This document shows positions 1 through 11,028 of a DNA stretch of 64,000 nucleotides, piece by piece. A program made the translations under genes and the position numbers. How positions within the stretch are numbered: the stretch's first letter is position 1; every line of letters begins with the position of its first letter. The notes beneath the pieces are model-generated. The model was not told where the DNA came from. It worked only from the letters and a program-made list of their open reading frames with translations, and searched no databases. Source of the stretch: Portunus trituberculatus (taxonomy: Eukaryota > Arthropoda > Malacostraca > Decapoda > Portunidae); the NCBI RefSeq assembly GCF_017591435.1, contig NC_059257.1:8587755-8651754 (forward strand). Reading direction: 5' to 3'.

Positions 1-590
1 AGTGTTTTTATGGTTCTAGTGGCAGATTAACATGATTTTACATTTTACTGTTTTAAAGGGTTCTAGTTGAAGTGGCGCGGGTTTTTAGAGTGTTTTTATG
101 GTTCTAGTGGCAGATTTACATGATTTTTACATTTTTACTGTTTTAAAAGGGCTCTAGTTGAAGTGACGCGGGTTTTTAGTGTATTTTTAAGGTTCTAGTG
201 GCAGATTTACATGATTTTTACATTGTTACTGTTTTAAAAGGGTTCTAGTTGAAGTGACGCGGGTTTTTAGAGTGTTTTTATGGTTCTAGTGGCAGATTTA
301 CATGATTTTTACATTTTTACTGTTTTAAAAGGGTTCTAGTTGAAGTGACGCGTGTTTTTAGAGTGTTTTTTATGGTTCTAGTGGCAGATTTACATGATTT
401 TTACATTTCTACTGTTTTAAAAGGGTTCTAGTTGAAGTGACGCGGGTTTTTAGTGTGTTTTTAAGGTTCTAGTGGCAGATTTACATGATTTTTACATTTC
501 TACTGTTTTAAAAGGGTTCTAGTTGAAGTGAAGCGGGTTTTTAGAGTGTTTTTAAGGTTCTAGTGGCAGATTAACAAAATTTCTACGTTA
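1..590. repeat. Minisatellite, ~90-bp unit, derived from MITE-2
   Basis: About 6.5 head-to-tail copies of an 88-91 bp unit, each containing GGTTCTAGTGGCAGATT and TTCTAGTTGAAGTGACGCG. The unit matches the left half of the dispersed MITE-2 element seen elsewhere in the window (for example 53302-53509). The array continues off the left edge. It lies in an intron of the ENPP gene, upstream of its first visible exon. Confidence 0.9.
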
Positions 591-780
591 CTAATAGGAA
601 AAATCTTATCAGTGCCACATTTTCACTGTTTCAAAAGGCTCTAAGTGAAGTGAAGCGAGTTTTTAATGTGTTTTTAAGGTTTTAAGGTTTTTAAGGCAGA
701 TTAACAAGATTTCTACAATATTGATAGAAGAATTTGGTGACAGACTGACAAGATTTCTACATTATTAAATTATTTACACT
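591..780. mobile_element. Diverged partial MITE-2 copies
   Basis: Continues the array above with less regular spacing and carries the MITE-2 words GGCTCTAAGTGAAGTGA and GGCAGATTAACAAGATTTCTAC. No coding potential seen. Confidence 0.6.
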
Positions 781-791
781 TCACTTCTTCC

Positions 792-792
<1 letters not shown>

Positions 793-850
<58 letters not shown>

Positions 851-1060
851 CAGGTGGTAATGTTAGGTATGCATGGACAAGGTCACTTCTCACCACACCC
901 TTGCTCTACTCTCCTCCTCCTCCTCCTCCTCCTCCTCCTCTCCTCCTCCTCCTCCTCTTCCTCCTCCTCCTCTCCGTTTTTTTTCCCCTCTTTTTTTCCC
1001 GTCTTCTCTTCGACTATTTTGTGGTTTACCTGTCTTATTCTTACTTCATTTCTCCATAAT

Positions 1061-1094
<34 letters not shown>
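793..1094. repeat. Simple-repeat cluster: (CT)n, (TCC)n, (TAG)n
   Basis: (CT)n at about 793-847, TCC-rich at 903-980 and (TAG)n at 1063-1094. Open frames here encode only Leu/Ser runs and are not genes. Confidence 0.9.
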
Positions 1095-1138
1095 CTGCTC
1101 TGATGAAACTGTTAATTTTTAGAACCATGGAAATATTC

Positions 1139-2890
1139 CTTGAGAACCCCAACAACTACCACTAGAACCACGAAAACCCCTATAACTTCTACCACACCCT
1201 CTTAAACTACCACTAGAACCACGAAAACCCCTATAACTTCTACCACAACCTCTTAAACTACCACTAGAACCACGAAAACCCCTATAACTTCTACCACACC
1301 CTCTTAAACTACCACTAGAACCACGAAAACCCCTATAACTTCTACCACAACCTCTTAAACTACCACTAGAACCACGAAAACCCCTATAACTTCTACCACA
1401 ACCTGTTAAACTACCACTAGAACCACGAAAACCCCTATAACTTCTACCACAACCACGAAAACCCCTCTTAAACTACCACTAGAACCACGAAAACCCTATA
1501 ACTTCTACTGCAACCTCTTAAACTACCACTAGAACCACGAAAACCCCTATAACTTCTACTACAACCTCTTAAACTACCACTAGAACCACGAAAACCCCTA
1601 TAACTTCTACTACAACCTCTTATATTTCAACTAGAACCACGAAAACCCCTATAACTTCTACTGCAACCTCTTAAACTACCACTAGAACCACGAAAACCCC
1701 TATAACTTCTACCACAACCTCTTAAACTGCAACCAGAACCACGAAAACCCCTATAACTTCTACCACACCCTCTTAAACTACCACTAGAACCACGAAAACC
1801 CCTATAACTTCTACCACAACCTCTTAAACTACCACTAGAACCACGAAAACCCCTATAACTTCTACCACAACCTCTTAAACTACCACTAGAACCACGAAAA
1901 CACCTATAACTTCTACCACAACCTCTTAAACTACCACTGGAATGCTGAAAACCCCTATAACTTCTAATGCAACTTCTTAAACTTCAACTAGAACCACGAA
2001 AACCCCTATAACTTCTACTACAACCTCTTAAACTACCACTAGAACCACGAAAACCCCTATAACTTCTACCACAACCTCTTAAACTTCAACTAGAACCACG
2101 AAAACCCCTATAACTTCTACCACAACCTCTTAAACTACCACTAGAACCACGAAAACACCTATAACTTCTACCACAACCTCTTAAACTACCACTAGAACCA
2201 CGAAAACCCCTATAACTTCTACTGCAACCTCTTAAACTACCGCTATAACTATAACTTCTACCACAACCCCTTAAACTACCACTAGAACCACGAAAACCCC
2301 TATAACTTCTACTACAACCTCTTAAACTACCACTAGAACCACGAAAATCCCTATAACTTCTACCACAACCCCTTAAACTTCAACTAGAACCACGAAAACC
2401 CCTATAACTTCTACCACACCTTCTTAAACTTCAACCAGAACCATGAAAACCCCTATAACTTCTACTACAACCTCTTAAACTACCACTAGAACCACGAAAA
2501 CCCCTATAACTTCTACCACAACTCTTAAACTTCAACTAGAACCACGAAAACCCCTATAACTTCTACTACAACCTCTTAAACTTCAACTAGAACCACGAAA
2601 ACCCCTATAACTTCTACCACAACCCCTTAAACTACCACTATAACCACGAAAACCCCTATAACTTCTACTGCAACCTCTTAAACTTCAACTAGAACCACGA
2701 AAACCCCTATAACTTCTACCACACCCTCTTAAACTACCACTAGAACCACGAAAACCCCTATAACTTCTACTACAACCTCTTAAACTTCAACTAGAACCCT
2801 GAGAACCCCTATAACTTCTACCACAACCCCTTAAACTACCACTAGAACCACTAGAACCATAAAACACCTTTGAAACCCCAAACAACTTCA
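1139..2890. repeat. Minisatellite, 51-bp unit, ~34 copies
   Basis: Highly regular array. Each 51-bp unit contains CTACCACTAGAACCACGAAA followed by ACCCCTATAACTTCTACCAC. The unit length is a multiple of three, but every frame I checked meets a stop in each unit, so it is not a repeat protein. The words CACTAGAACCA and TAAAAAC-type blocks recur in MITE-2, so the array appears to be an expansion of the right half of that element. It is intronic to the ENPP gene. Confidence 0.92.
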
Positions 2891-2904
2891 ACTAGAACCA
2901 AGAA

Positions 2905-3300
2905 CACCTAGTTTTTCTTTCTTAATTTTCTTTTTATTGATTTTTCTTACTTTTTCTTATTTTTCTATCTTAATTTTCTTTTTTTTTTTTTTTTTCTTTC
3001 TTATTTTTCTTTTTTCTTATTTTTCTTTTTCTTAGTTTTTCTGATTTTTTCTTAATTTTCTTCCTTAATTTTCTTTCTTAATTTTCTTTCTCATTTTCTT
3101 TTTTTATTTTCTTTCTTAGTTTTTCTTATTTCTCTTTCTTAATTTTCTTTCTTAATTTTCTTTCTTATTTTCTTTATTTTCATTTTCTCTAATTCATAAT
3201 ATTTTTCTTAATTTCCTCTATGTTCCTTTCATTCTTTTACGTTCCTTTAACTTTTTTTCATCAATATTTTTCTTTTATTCTTTACGTTCCTTTACGTTCC
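2905..3300. repeat. T-rich TTTCTTAATT-type tract
   Basis: About 400 bp of degenerate TTTCTTAATTTTC units. Its end serves as a long pyrimidine tract before the acceptor CCCCCAG at 3305 of the first visible ENPP exon. No gene seen. Confidence 0.75.
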
Positions 3301-3305
3301 CCCAG

Positions 3306-3486
3306 GTGGCACATGGGGGCCCAGGAGAGGGTGGAGGGGGTGGTGGTGGAGGTGGACCCGGGCTACACTGTGGGGGGGGACTCCACCTTCAAGGCAGATG
3401 AAGGAGAACATGGATACGATGAACACTTCCCTTCTATGAATGTAGGTGGTGGTGGTGGTGGTGGTGATGGTGGTGGTGGAAATGGT

Positions 3487-3517
<31 letters not shown>

Positions 3518-3809
3518 ATCTAGCCCCCCCCCCCTACAGGCTCTCTTCCTCGGCTTCGGTCCAGATCTCGCTAAGAACAAAGAAGTAGAAGCTTTTCAGA
3601 ACATAGAGCTGTACAATCTCATGTGTCACCTGCTGGGAGTCACGCCCGCGCCCAACAACGGAACCTGGGGGGCGCTGCATCACCTCCTAGCACGCCCACC
3701 GCCCCCTCCAACGCCCACGACCTCTGTAAGTTGTTGTTGTTGTTGTTGTTTTGTTTCGTTTTTGTGGTTTTTGTAAGAGTTTGTGTTTTTGTTGTTATTG
3801 ATAGTGGTG

Positions 3810-3863
<54 letters not shown>

Positions 3864-4386
3864 AAAATAGTAATAGTAATAATAGCAAGAGAAGTAGTAG
3901 TAGTAGTAGAAGTAGTAGTAGTAGTAGTAGAAGTAGTAGTAGTAGTAGCAGTAGCAGTAGTAATAGTAGTAGTAGTAGCAGCAGCAGTAGTAGCAGCAGT
4001 AGTAGCAGTAGTAGTAGTAGCAGTAGCAGTAGCAGTAGAAGTAGCAGCAGCAGCAGTAACTCACCCATTCATAAACCCATTCACACATTTCTCATTCCAC
4101 TATATGACCACCACCACCACCACCACCATCACAACCACTACCACCACCACCACCACCACCTCCTCTCCTCCTCAGCCAATCCTGCCACCAGTGTCCAGAG
4201 TTCCAGAGAGCACCACAGAGAGGCCATCCCAGTGCGAGGGTGACGGCCAGGGCGCGGGGGAGTGGGTGGCGCTGCTGAAGGAGGCACAGATGGAGGAGGC
4301 AGATATCCTTGAGTTCCATACGCCTTGGGGGACACCACAGGGACACTCCAAGGACACTGTGTTGTTACTGCAGCCTGATTCTGTGA

Positions 4387-4456
<70 letters not shown>

Positions 4457-4707
4457 GATGAAAAAGAGAATAAGAAAATAAGGAATAAATAACTATACCT
4501 CCCCCTCCCCTCTCCAGGATACTCCCCCCGTGTGAGACTCCCCCTGTGGACCAGCTTCGGGGTACGCAGGGTGAAGGAGGCCCCGGGGGAGGCTGGGGAG
4601 TGGCGGAGTGACCCAAGGCTCCTTCCTGAAGACGCCCCCAGCTGCCCCTCCTACAGAACCGTCAAGGGCCTCAATGTTACCAGGCATCCTTTGTTTCCCC
4701 CGGGTGA

Positions 4708-4769
<62 letters not shown>

Positions 4770-4877
4770 CTTTTCTATGTAATCGTGAGTTGTAATCGTG
4801 AGTTTTCTTAATTATTTTGTTACTTTTCCACTTTTTGTTGTTTGTTTTCTTTTTATAGTTTACAAGGCTAAGCACAG

Positions 4878-4961
<84 letters not shown>

Positions 4962-5549
4962 ATCTATGTAATTTTAAGTAATCTATGTAATTTGAAGTAA
5001 CCTAAATTAGAGACAAGAAAACTTCAAAATAAGAATGAAGAAAATATAAAAGAAAAAGGAGAGAATGAAAGATAAACAAAGAAAATCTCACCTCACTACA
5101 CCTCACCACACTTCACCACACCACACCACACTTCACCACACCACACCACACCACACACACTTCACCACACCACACCACACCACACCACACCACACCACAG
5201 CTAACCTAACCACACCACACCACACCACACCTAACCTTACCTAACCTAACCCAACCTAACCTCACCACACCACACCACACCTAACCACACCACACCACAC
5301 CACACCACACCTAACCTAACCTAACCTAACCTAACCAACCCCAACAGAATTTAGCTGCAGGGATTGCCACGAGCTGCCTTACCTGATGAGCAACGCGGTG
5401 CCACTGACTGACCAGGTGGCGCTACGCTGGCGGGAGCTTCTGGCCTTCGTGGGGCGGTGGGCACTGCTGCTGGGACCCCTCAACGTGGTGGCCGGCCCTG
5501 TCATGGACTACAATGCTGATACGATAGTGGATGACCTGGGCGAGCTGGG

Positions 5550-5588
<39 letters not shown>

Positions 5589-7342
5589 CTTTACATTATT
5601 CATTAGTTCTCATTCTAATTTTCGTTAATCTGTCCCTAGAACTACAAAAGCACCCTTAGAAACCCCCATTACATTATTCCCTAGTCCTTATTTTAATCTT
5701 CTTAATCTGTCAAAACCATAAAAACACCCTTAAAAACCCTTATCACATCAATTAAAACCATTCAAAATAGTGAAGACTGTGGCCATTAATCCTCTGACAT
5801 CCATAGACCCTTGCTAATGTCAATAAAATGGCCTAATGGTACACAAATCTCAAGGTAAAAATGTGTCCCACTACTGAAGGGGCTAATGGAGACACAGCTT
5901 AGCATTTAGAGTCTCATTTGATTCTCTTTACACAGACGCAGCGGTGAGTTGGTGGTCCCCTCTCACATATTCCTGGTGGTGAGCAGGTGTGTGGCGCCAG
6001 TGCCCTCTCTCTCCCAGTGTCCCCATGATAAACTAGATGCTGAGGCTTTCGTGTTCCCGCAGTTTATCCCCGTTACGAACTGCCTGGTGAGTGTATCAGG
6101 GTTTGTACAGTAAATTCCTTAGTTCCTTCATAATTTTGGCTAACTCCTAACTTTTCTTTTAGGGAGCCAGCACTCAAGTGGGTCTGTTTTATATATTTTG
6201 TTCTCACCTACATAAAACAAATATTAATGGAGGATATGGGGAGATAGATGAGTGCTTTTTCTATTTTTTCTGCTGCATTAGGGGCTGTAGAGTAACTTAA
6301 TAGAGGACAGAGTAAAAATAAGTAAGTGTTTTTAAGTTTTCACGTAATTTATTCTTGTTATAGTAAATTAATAGAAGATAATGGAGAAATAAGTCATTTT
6401 TTTCAAGTTTTCACGCAGTTCATTCCCACTTTTAATGGGAAATAGGTAAGCTTTTTTTCAAGTTCCATACAAGGACCGCCACGTGTTATATTATACTTGA
6501 GTTACTCTGTAGAATTTTGTTTTCTTTTATAGTTGATTTGACCATTTTTTGTGAGTTTGGCGGGAAAATCAAGTCCTATTTGGAAACATTCAGAAACGAT
6601 TCTCTCTCTCACTACGACCATTTTCAAAGACCACAGAGACGAGTAGCCGAGTTCTAAAGAGTATTTGTCCTGTTGATAATGCAGAAAACTTGTTAACATG
6701 TCGCTAGAATCACAGAAACCCCCTTAAAAACTCGTGCCACATCAACTAGACCTCTGCCTCTGGAACCATAAAAAAAAATTGCTTAAAAACGCTTTATTTT
6801 CTCACCACGACTGTTTTCCAAGGTACAGAAATGACTAGCGGGGTTTTCAAGAGTGTTTCTCTAGCTCATAATGCAGAAAACTTGTCACTCTGCCTCTAGA
6901 ACCATAAAAACTTGCTTAAAAACGCTTTATTCTCTCACCAAGGGGGTTTTTAAGAATGTTCCTCAAGTTCATAATGCAGAAAACTTGTCACTCTGCCTCT
7001 AGAACCATAAAAACACCTAAAAAAAAAAACTCGCATAACTTGAAATAAACCCTCATGAAACACTGAAGGTGAAGCACAAAAATCTGATACCAAAATAATT
7101 ACTCTTTCTTCACTCACTTACTCATGACTACCCCGAATCTTCTTCCCCTTCTTCAGGAAAGCGCCAGGTTCCTGCAGGAGTACAGCGCGAAGGTCGGGGA
7201 CGTGGAGGGCATCACAGGGCTACAATTCTTCCCCAAACTTGACTATTACCAGCATGTGAGACTCAAGACACGCATGCATTCTAACGCCTGGGGCCACGAG
7301 AGATACGCTAATAGATTGTTGGATAACTTCTTGCACCCTTGA
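3306..7342 (+). CDS. Ectonucleotide pyrophosphatase/phosphodiesterase (ENPP1/2/3-like), C-terminal part
   Basis: Exons: <3306-3441, 3540-3725, 4176-4389, 4518-4703, 5348-5549, 5936-6086, 7157-7342 (TGA 7340-7342). All introns are GT-AG and the joined frame gives 419 aa. ENPP enzymes are secreted or type II membrane ectoenzymes that cleave nucleotide or lysophospholipid phosphodiesters. Seen: the EHGYD motif with the last catalytic-domain metal-binding His (codon 3409-3411), FQNIELYNLMC, PAPNNGT (with an N-glycosylation sequon), HTPWG and LPLWTSF linker motifs. These are followed by a nuclease-like domain with VAGPVMDYNAD, an EF-hand-like D-x-N-x-D loop, and an ending DVEGITGLQFF as in ENPP1-3. 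The N-terminal catalytic part (nucleophile Thr and other metal ligands) lies upstream of the window, so activity cannot be judged. ENPP1, 2 and 3 cannot be separated from this part alone. Confidence 0.93.
3726..4175. repeat. Trinucleotide repeats in an ENPP intron: (GTT)n, (AGT/AGC)n, (CAC)n
   Basis: (GTT)n begins inside the donor at 3726, a mixed AGT/AGC/AAT block covers about 3803-4056, and (CAC)n runs at 4110-4160 just before the acceptor at 4175. Poly-Ser, poly-Leu and poly-Val frames here are artefacts of the repeat. Confidence 0.9.
4390..4960. repeat. (GA)n and (GT)n microsatellites flanking ENPP exon 4518-4703
   Basis: (GA)n at 4391-4453 starts at the donor of the previous exon. (GT)n at 4709-4767 starts at the next donor. 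A further (GA)n lies at 4881-4959. The exon 4518-4703 sits inside this interval and is annotated with the ENPP gene. Confidence 0.9.
5088..5345. repeat. Pentanucleotide array: (CCACA)n mixed with telomere-like (CCTAA)n
   Basis: Alternating runs of CCACA and CCTAA; the purest CCTAA run is at 5310-5336. CCTAA is the complement of the arthropod telomere repeat TTAGG. The array ends at the acceptor CAACAG of exon 5348. Confidence 0.85.
5760..5892 (-). mobile_element. MITE-1, half copy
   Basis: Shares with full MITE-1 copies the words TCCATAGACCCTTGCTAATG and AAAAATGTGTCCCACTACTG, ending CTGAAGGGGCTAA. The opposite end is missing. Orientation is given relative to the 12369 copy. Confidence 0.75.
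6573..7075 (+). mobile_element. MITE-2 copies, partly tandem
   Basis: Three overlapping or partial copies: CAGAAACGATTCTCTCTCTC near 6590, and repeats of CACTCTGCCTCTAGAACC near 6890 and 6985. They lie in the last ENPP intron; no coding content. Confidence 0.7.
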
Positions 7343-7794
7343 TGTGGCTAAGAGGGGGGGAGAGGGAGAAAGAGGAGGGTAGTTAGAAAGAAGAGAATGA
7401 GAAGGAAAGAAAAAAGAAGATAATAGGTAAGGAAGACGAAGGTTTAGAAAAAGGAAGAGGAATATGTAGAAAGACAAGGTTTAGAAAGAGGAGGAAGAGA
7501 AAGAAGACAAAGGAAAAAAGAAAATGGTTTAAAAAGAAGGAAATGAGAAAGGAAAGGGAAGGAAAAAAGAAGATAAAGATGAGGATGAAGATTACGAAGA
7601 GGAGGAAGAAAGAAAAGAAGGGAAGAAAGAATGAAAACGAAAATAGATGATTAGAAAGACGAAGAACACGAAGATAGGAAGGAGGAAGATGCAAAAAATA
7701 AAGAAGAGGGAAATAAGAAGGACAATAGAAGAAGAAGAAGAAGAAGAAGTTAATTTAGTAGAAAGGTTAGCCAAATTATTCTTCTCTGGGGTAA

Positions 7795-7833
<39 letters not shown>

Positions 7834-7985
7834 CAGTAGTAAGGAAGATAGAAAAAATATATAAAAATAGAAAAAAAAAAGAAATAAAGAAAATGAATAA
7901 GAGGAGAGACAAAGAACACATTTTAATATTAAGTGTGTTTGTATGTTTGTGTATGTTTGTTTGTGTGTTTGTTTGTTGGTGAGCA
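7343..7985. other. ENPP 3' flank: purine-rich tract and (TAG)n
   Basis: After the ENPP stop the + strand is almost entirely A/G for about 450 bp, then (TAG)n at 7796-7834 and a TGTTTG-rich stretch to 7980. It probably contains the ENPP 3' UTR, but no single polyadenylation signal stands out. Confidence 0.6.
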
Positions 7986-8083
7986 CTGTATCGTACCTGT
8001 AGACTGTCTGTGATTGTAGGATTTAAATCACTCTTTGTATATTAGTGCATTATTACCCTTTTTTATTATGATGGAAGCCTTTA

Positions 8084-8104
8084 AAACACACACACACACA
8101 CACA

Positions 8105-8166
<62 letters not shown>

Positions 8167-8366
8167 AATATGGTTGCAATTCAGTATTCCATAACCTATT
8201 TTTTTCTCTTTTCTTCATTGATTTTAATTACTGTATTATTTCAAGCACGCTGTATTGATGAGGAGAGATCGCTGACTCTTGATCCTCACTACAGATTTAT
8301 GAGAGGCACCCCTAGTACACGTTCACCCTAGCCCTTAGCATTTCAAACTTCCTGGAATAGAATTGA

Positions 8367-8417
<51 letters not shown>

Positions 8418-8520
8418 TCAAAAAGAGAGAGACTTATTCAAAAAGAGAGAGAAAGAGTCAAAGAGATAGAGAAAGAGTAAAAAAAAGAAAGAAAAAGTAA
8501 AAAAAAAAAAGAAAAATCAA
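8084..8520. repeat. (CA)n-(CT)n and (GA)n microsatellites
   Basis: (CA)n at 8087-8107 runs directly into (CT)n to 8162. A (GA)n at 8370-8413 degrades into A-rich GAAAGAGTCA units to 8520. Nothing else seen. Confidence 0.85.
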
Positions 8521-8739
8521 GTGTAAAACAGATTTATGAAAGCTATCTATTACACATTTTCCTTTTCTTCGTCTTAATCCATCATAATTTATATATCTAA
8601 TTTATTTCACTTGTATTTCTAAGGACAGATCGCTAACTTGTCCCCCTCACTACAGATTTATTTAAGTTATCTTCTAATATATATCATGTATTTCCTTTTT
8701 CTTCATCTTAATCCATCTTCTATTTTATTACTTTTCAAT

Positions 8740-9330
8740 ACCTGGTGTTACATAAGGACTATTTATATTATTGTTTTCCTATTGGTGTTAAACTATTACT
8801 ATTGTTATCCTTTTCGTATTAAACTATTACCATTATTAACTTCATTTTGGTATCAAGCTTTTACTGTTATTAATTTCCCTTTTGGTATCAAACTTACTAT
8901 TATTTTTCCTTTTTGGTATTAAACTATTACTATTATTATTATTATCCTTTTGGTATTAAACTATTACTATTATTTTCCTTTTGGTATTAAACTATCATTA
9001 TTATTTTCCTTTTGGTATTAAACTATTACTATTATTTTCCTTTTGGTATTAAACTATTACTATCATTATTATTTTCCTTTAGGGTGTTAAATTACTATTG
9101 ATACATTTTCCTTTTCTTTACAATTGTTTCCTTAAGATTAAATTAACAGGAACAGGTGGTAATGAGGACAGAATTACTATTGATATATTTTCCTTTTCTT
9201 TACAATTGTTTCCTGAAGATTAAATTAACCGGAACAGGTGGTAATGAGGACAGAATTACTATTGATATATTTTCCTATTCTTTACAATTGTTTCCTAAAG
9301 ATTAGAGTAAGTAGGTAATCGTTAATGAGG
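8740..9330. repeat. Two AT-rich tandem arrays
   Basis: At 8740-9080, units of about 30 bp built on TTTTGGTATTAAACTATTAC. At 9087-9330, about three copies of an ~82-bp unit containing GGAACAGGTGGTAATGAGG. A short block, GACAGATCGCTGACTC and variants, recurs at about 8263, 8624 and 9328. Confidence 0.8.
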
Positions 9331-9445
9331 ACAGATCGCTGACTCCTGACGCTCACCACAAAGTAGGTGGGAGCGCCTGGGACGACCTGGGCCCTTCCAA
9401 ACAATTCTACTAAACACTGTTAGTAGAGCGAAGCGTCACCAACGC

Positions 9446-9476
<31 letters not shown>

Positions 9477-10640
9477 ACGAAGATTACTTTCTCCTAAGAT
9501 TTTGTCAGTATCTTTTCGAATATTTTAAAATTCTTTGCTTCATTATCTTATACTATTATTTCGTTATCTTAAAATTGTATAAAATTGTCTTTTAGATTAT
9601 ATGTATTTAAAAATTAACTATTATATAAGAGTAATAATTTGTGTTTTATTGCATGTAAGGTTTAATAATTACATTTTATTGACCTGAGTCTACAGCATCA
9701 ATATTTTTATGGGACACTATAATACTTATTTGTTCCCTCTATCTTTTATAATACTTCCTAGAAAATCATAATATAAACGAAAAAATAATGAGTACGTGAA
9801 ATAAAAAGAAAATGTAGAGATAAATAACTAGATAATGCATAAATAAAGCCACAAATAACCATGACCAACACGAGAGAAAACAAAATATTTAAGGGGAAAC
9901 TTAAATATAAATAAAACACCAAATTCATTGATACAAAACCGAAAATAAGGAAAATAATAAGGTAAAGTAAACATGAGCCAGGTTAAATCAGGTTCAGTAG
10001 GAAAAAAATCACCTTTCCTTCAGCTTTATCTCATCCCATCCACTAAATTCCTATCATTATCCACATTTACTATATTTCTCATTTATTACGTATATTTAAC
10101 CACTAAAAAGAAGCTTCTCTAATATTTTCTTCCACAATATACGTTTCTTTACTCAAATATCACCTCTTTCTCCTTTGTTTCTTCATATCATGGTAAGACA
10201 TCACAATTGCCCTATTTTCTCAAGTCTCCTCTAATAATTTCTTCCTCTATTTACGTTTCTTTACCAAATTATCACCTTTTCTCCTTCATTTCTTCATTTA
10301 TGGCAAGATTAACAGCACACATGAAATCACAGTTCACATATATTCGATTTCTTGTATTAAAATGGACCCCCTTCTAATATTTTCTTTACTTTATTTACGT
10401 TTCTTTACCAAATTATCACCTTTTTCTCCTTTATTTCTTCCTGTATGACAAGAATTAACCAGTACTCTCAATTATTCATGTGAGGTAAACTATGGAACCT
10501 TTCAAGACATTTATACCTTTATCTAACCAACTCTCAAACCTGCACGGGGACTAGCAAATAAGTAGGCCTAATTTCTCTCCATTTTATATTACCCTTACCC
10601 AGTTTTTCTCTCTTATATTAGAAAAAAAAGGGAAAAAATA
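9331..10640. other. Intergenic AT-rich DNA between ENPP and PRDX3
   Basis: Apart from a weak ~180-bp internal similarity (ACGTTTCTTTACCAAATTATCACC at about 10140, 10250 and 10395, described here as a partial word only), I see no gene, RNA gene or clear element. Confidence 0.5.
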
Positions 10641-10714
10641 AGAGCACAGCATCCCAGCCGGGCCAGACAGTCAGACACACAGACAGACGGACGATCAGCT
10701 GAGAGGGAGACACC

Positions 10715-10798
10715 ATGGCCGGCTTACTCAGAAATATTGCTGTTACGGTGAGATTATTGCATTTTCCGTGACTTTTGAGTGCTGACAGTGAAGTATAT

Positions 10799-10873
<75 letters not shown>

Positions 10874-10877
10874 CATT

Positions 10878-10934
<57 letters not shown>

Positions 10935-10971
10935 TGTTAAGTCACGCATTTAAAACTATTTTCCATATGGC

Positions 10972-11028
<57 letters not shown>

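Noticed and set aside
1139..2890. Repeat-protein gene or CRISPR-like array
   Set aside because: The 51-bp units have no variable spacers and contain a stop in each frame checked; the array is an intronic minisatellite.
3623..4481. Poly-Ser, poly-Val and poly-Leu frames
   Set aside because: Products of trinucleotide repeats that overrun ENPP exon boundaries; the real exons are 3540-3725 and 4176-4389.
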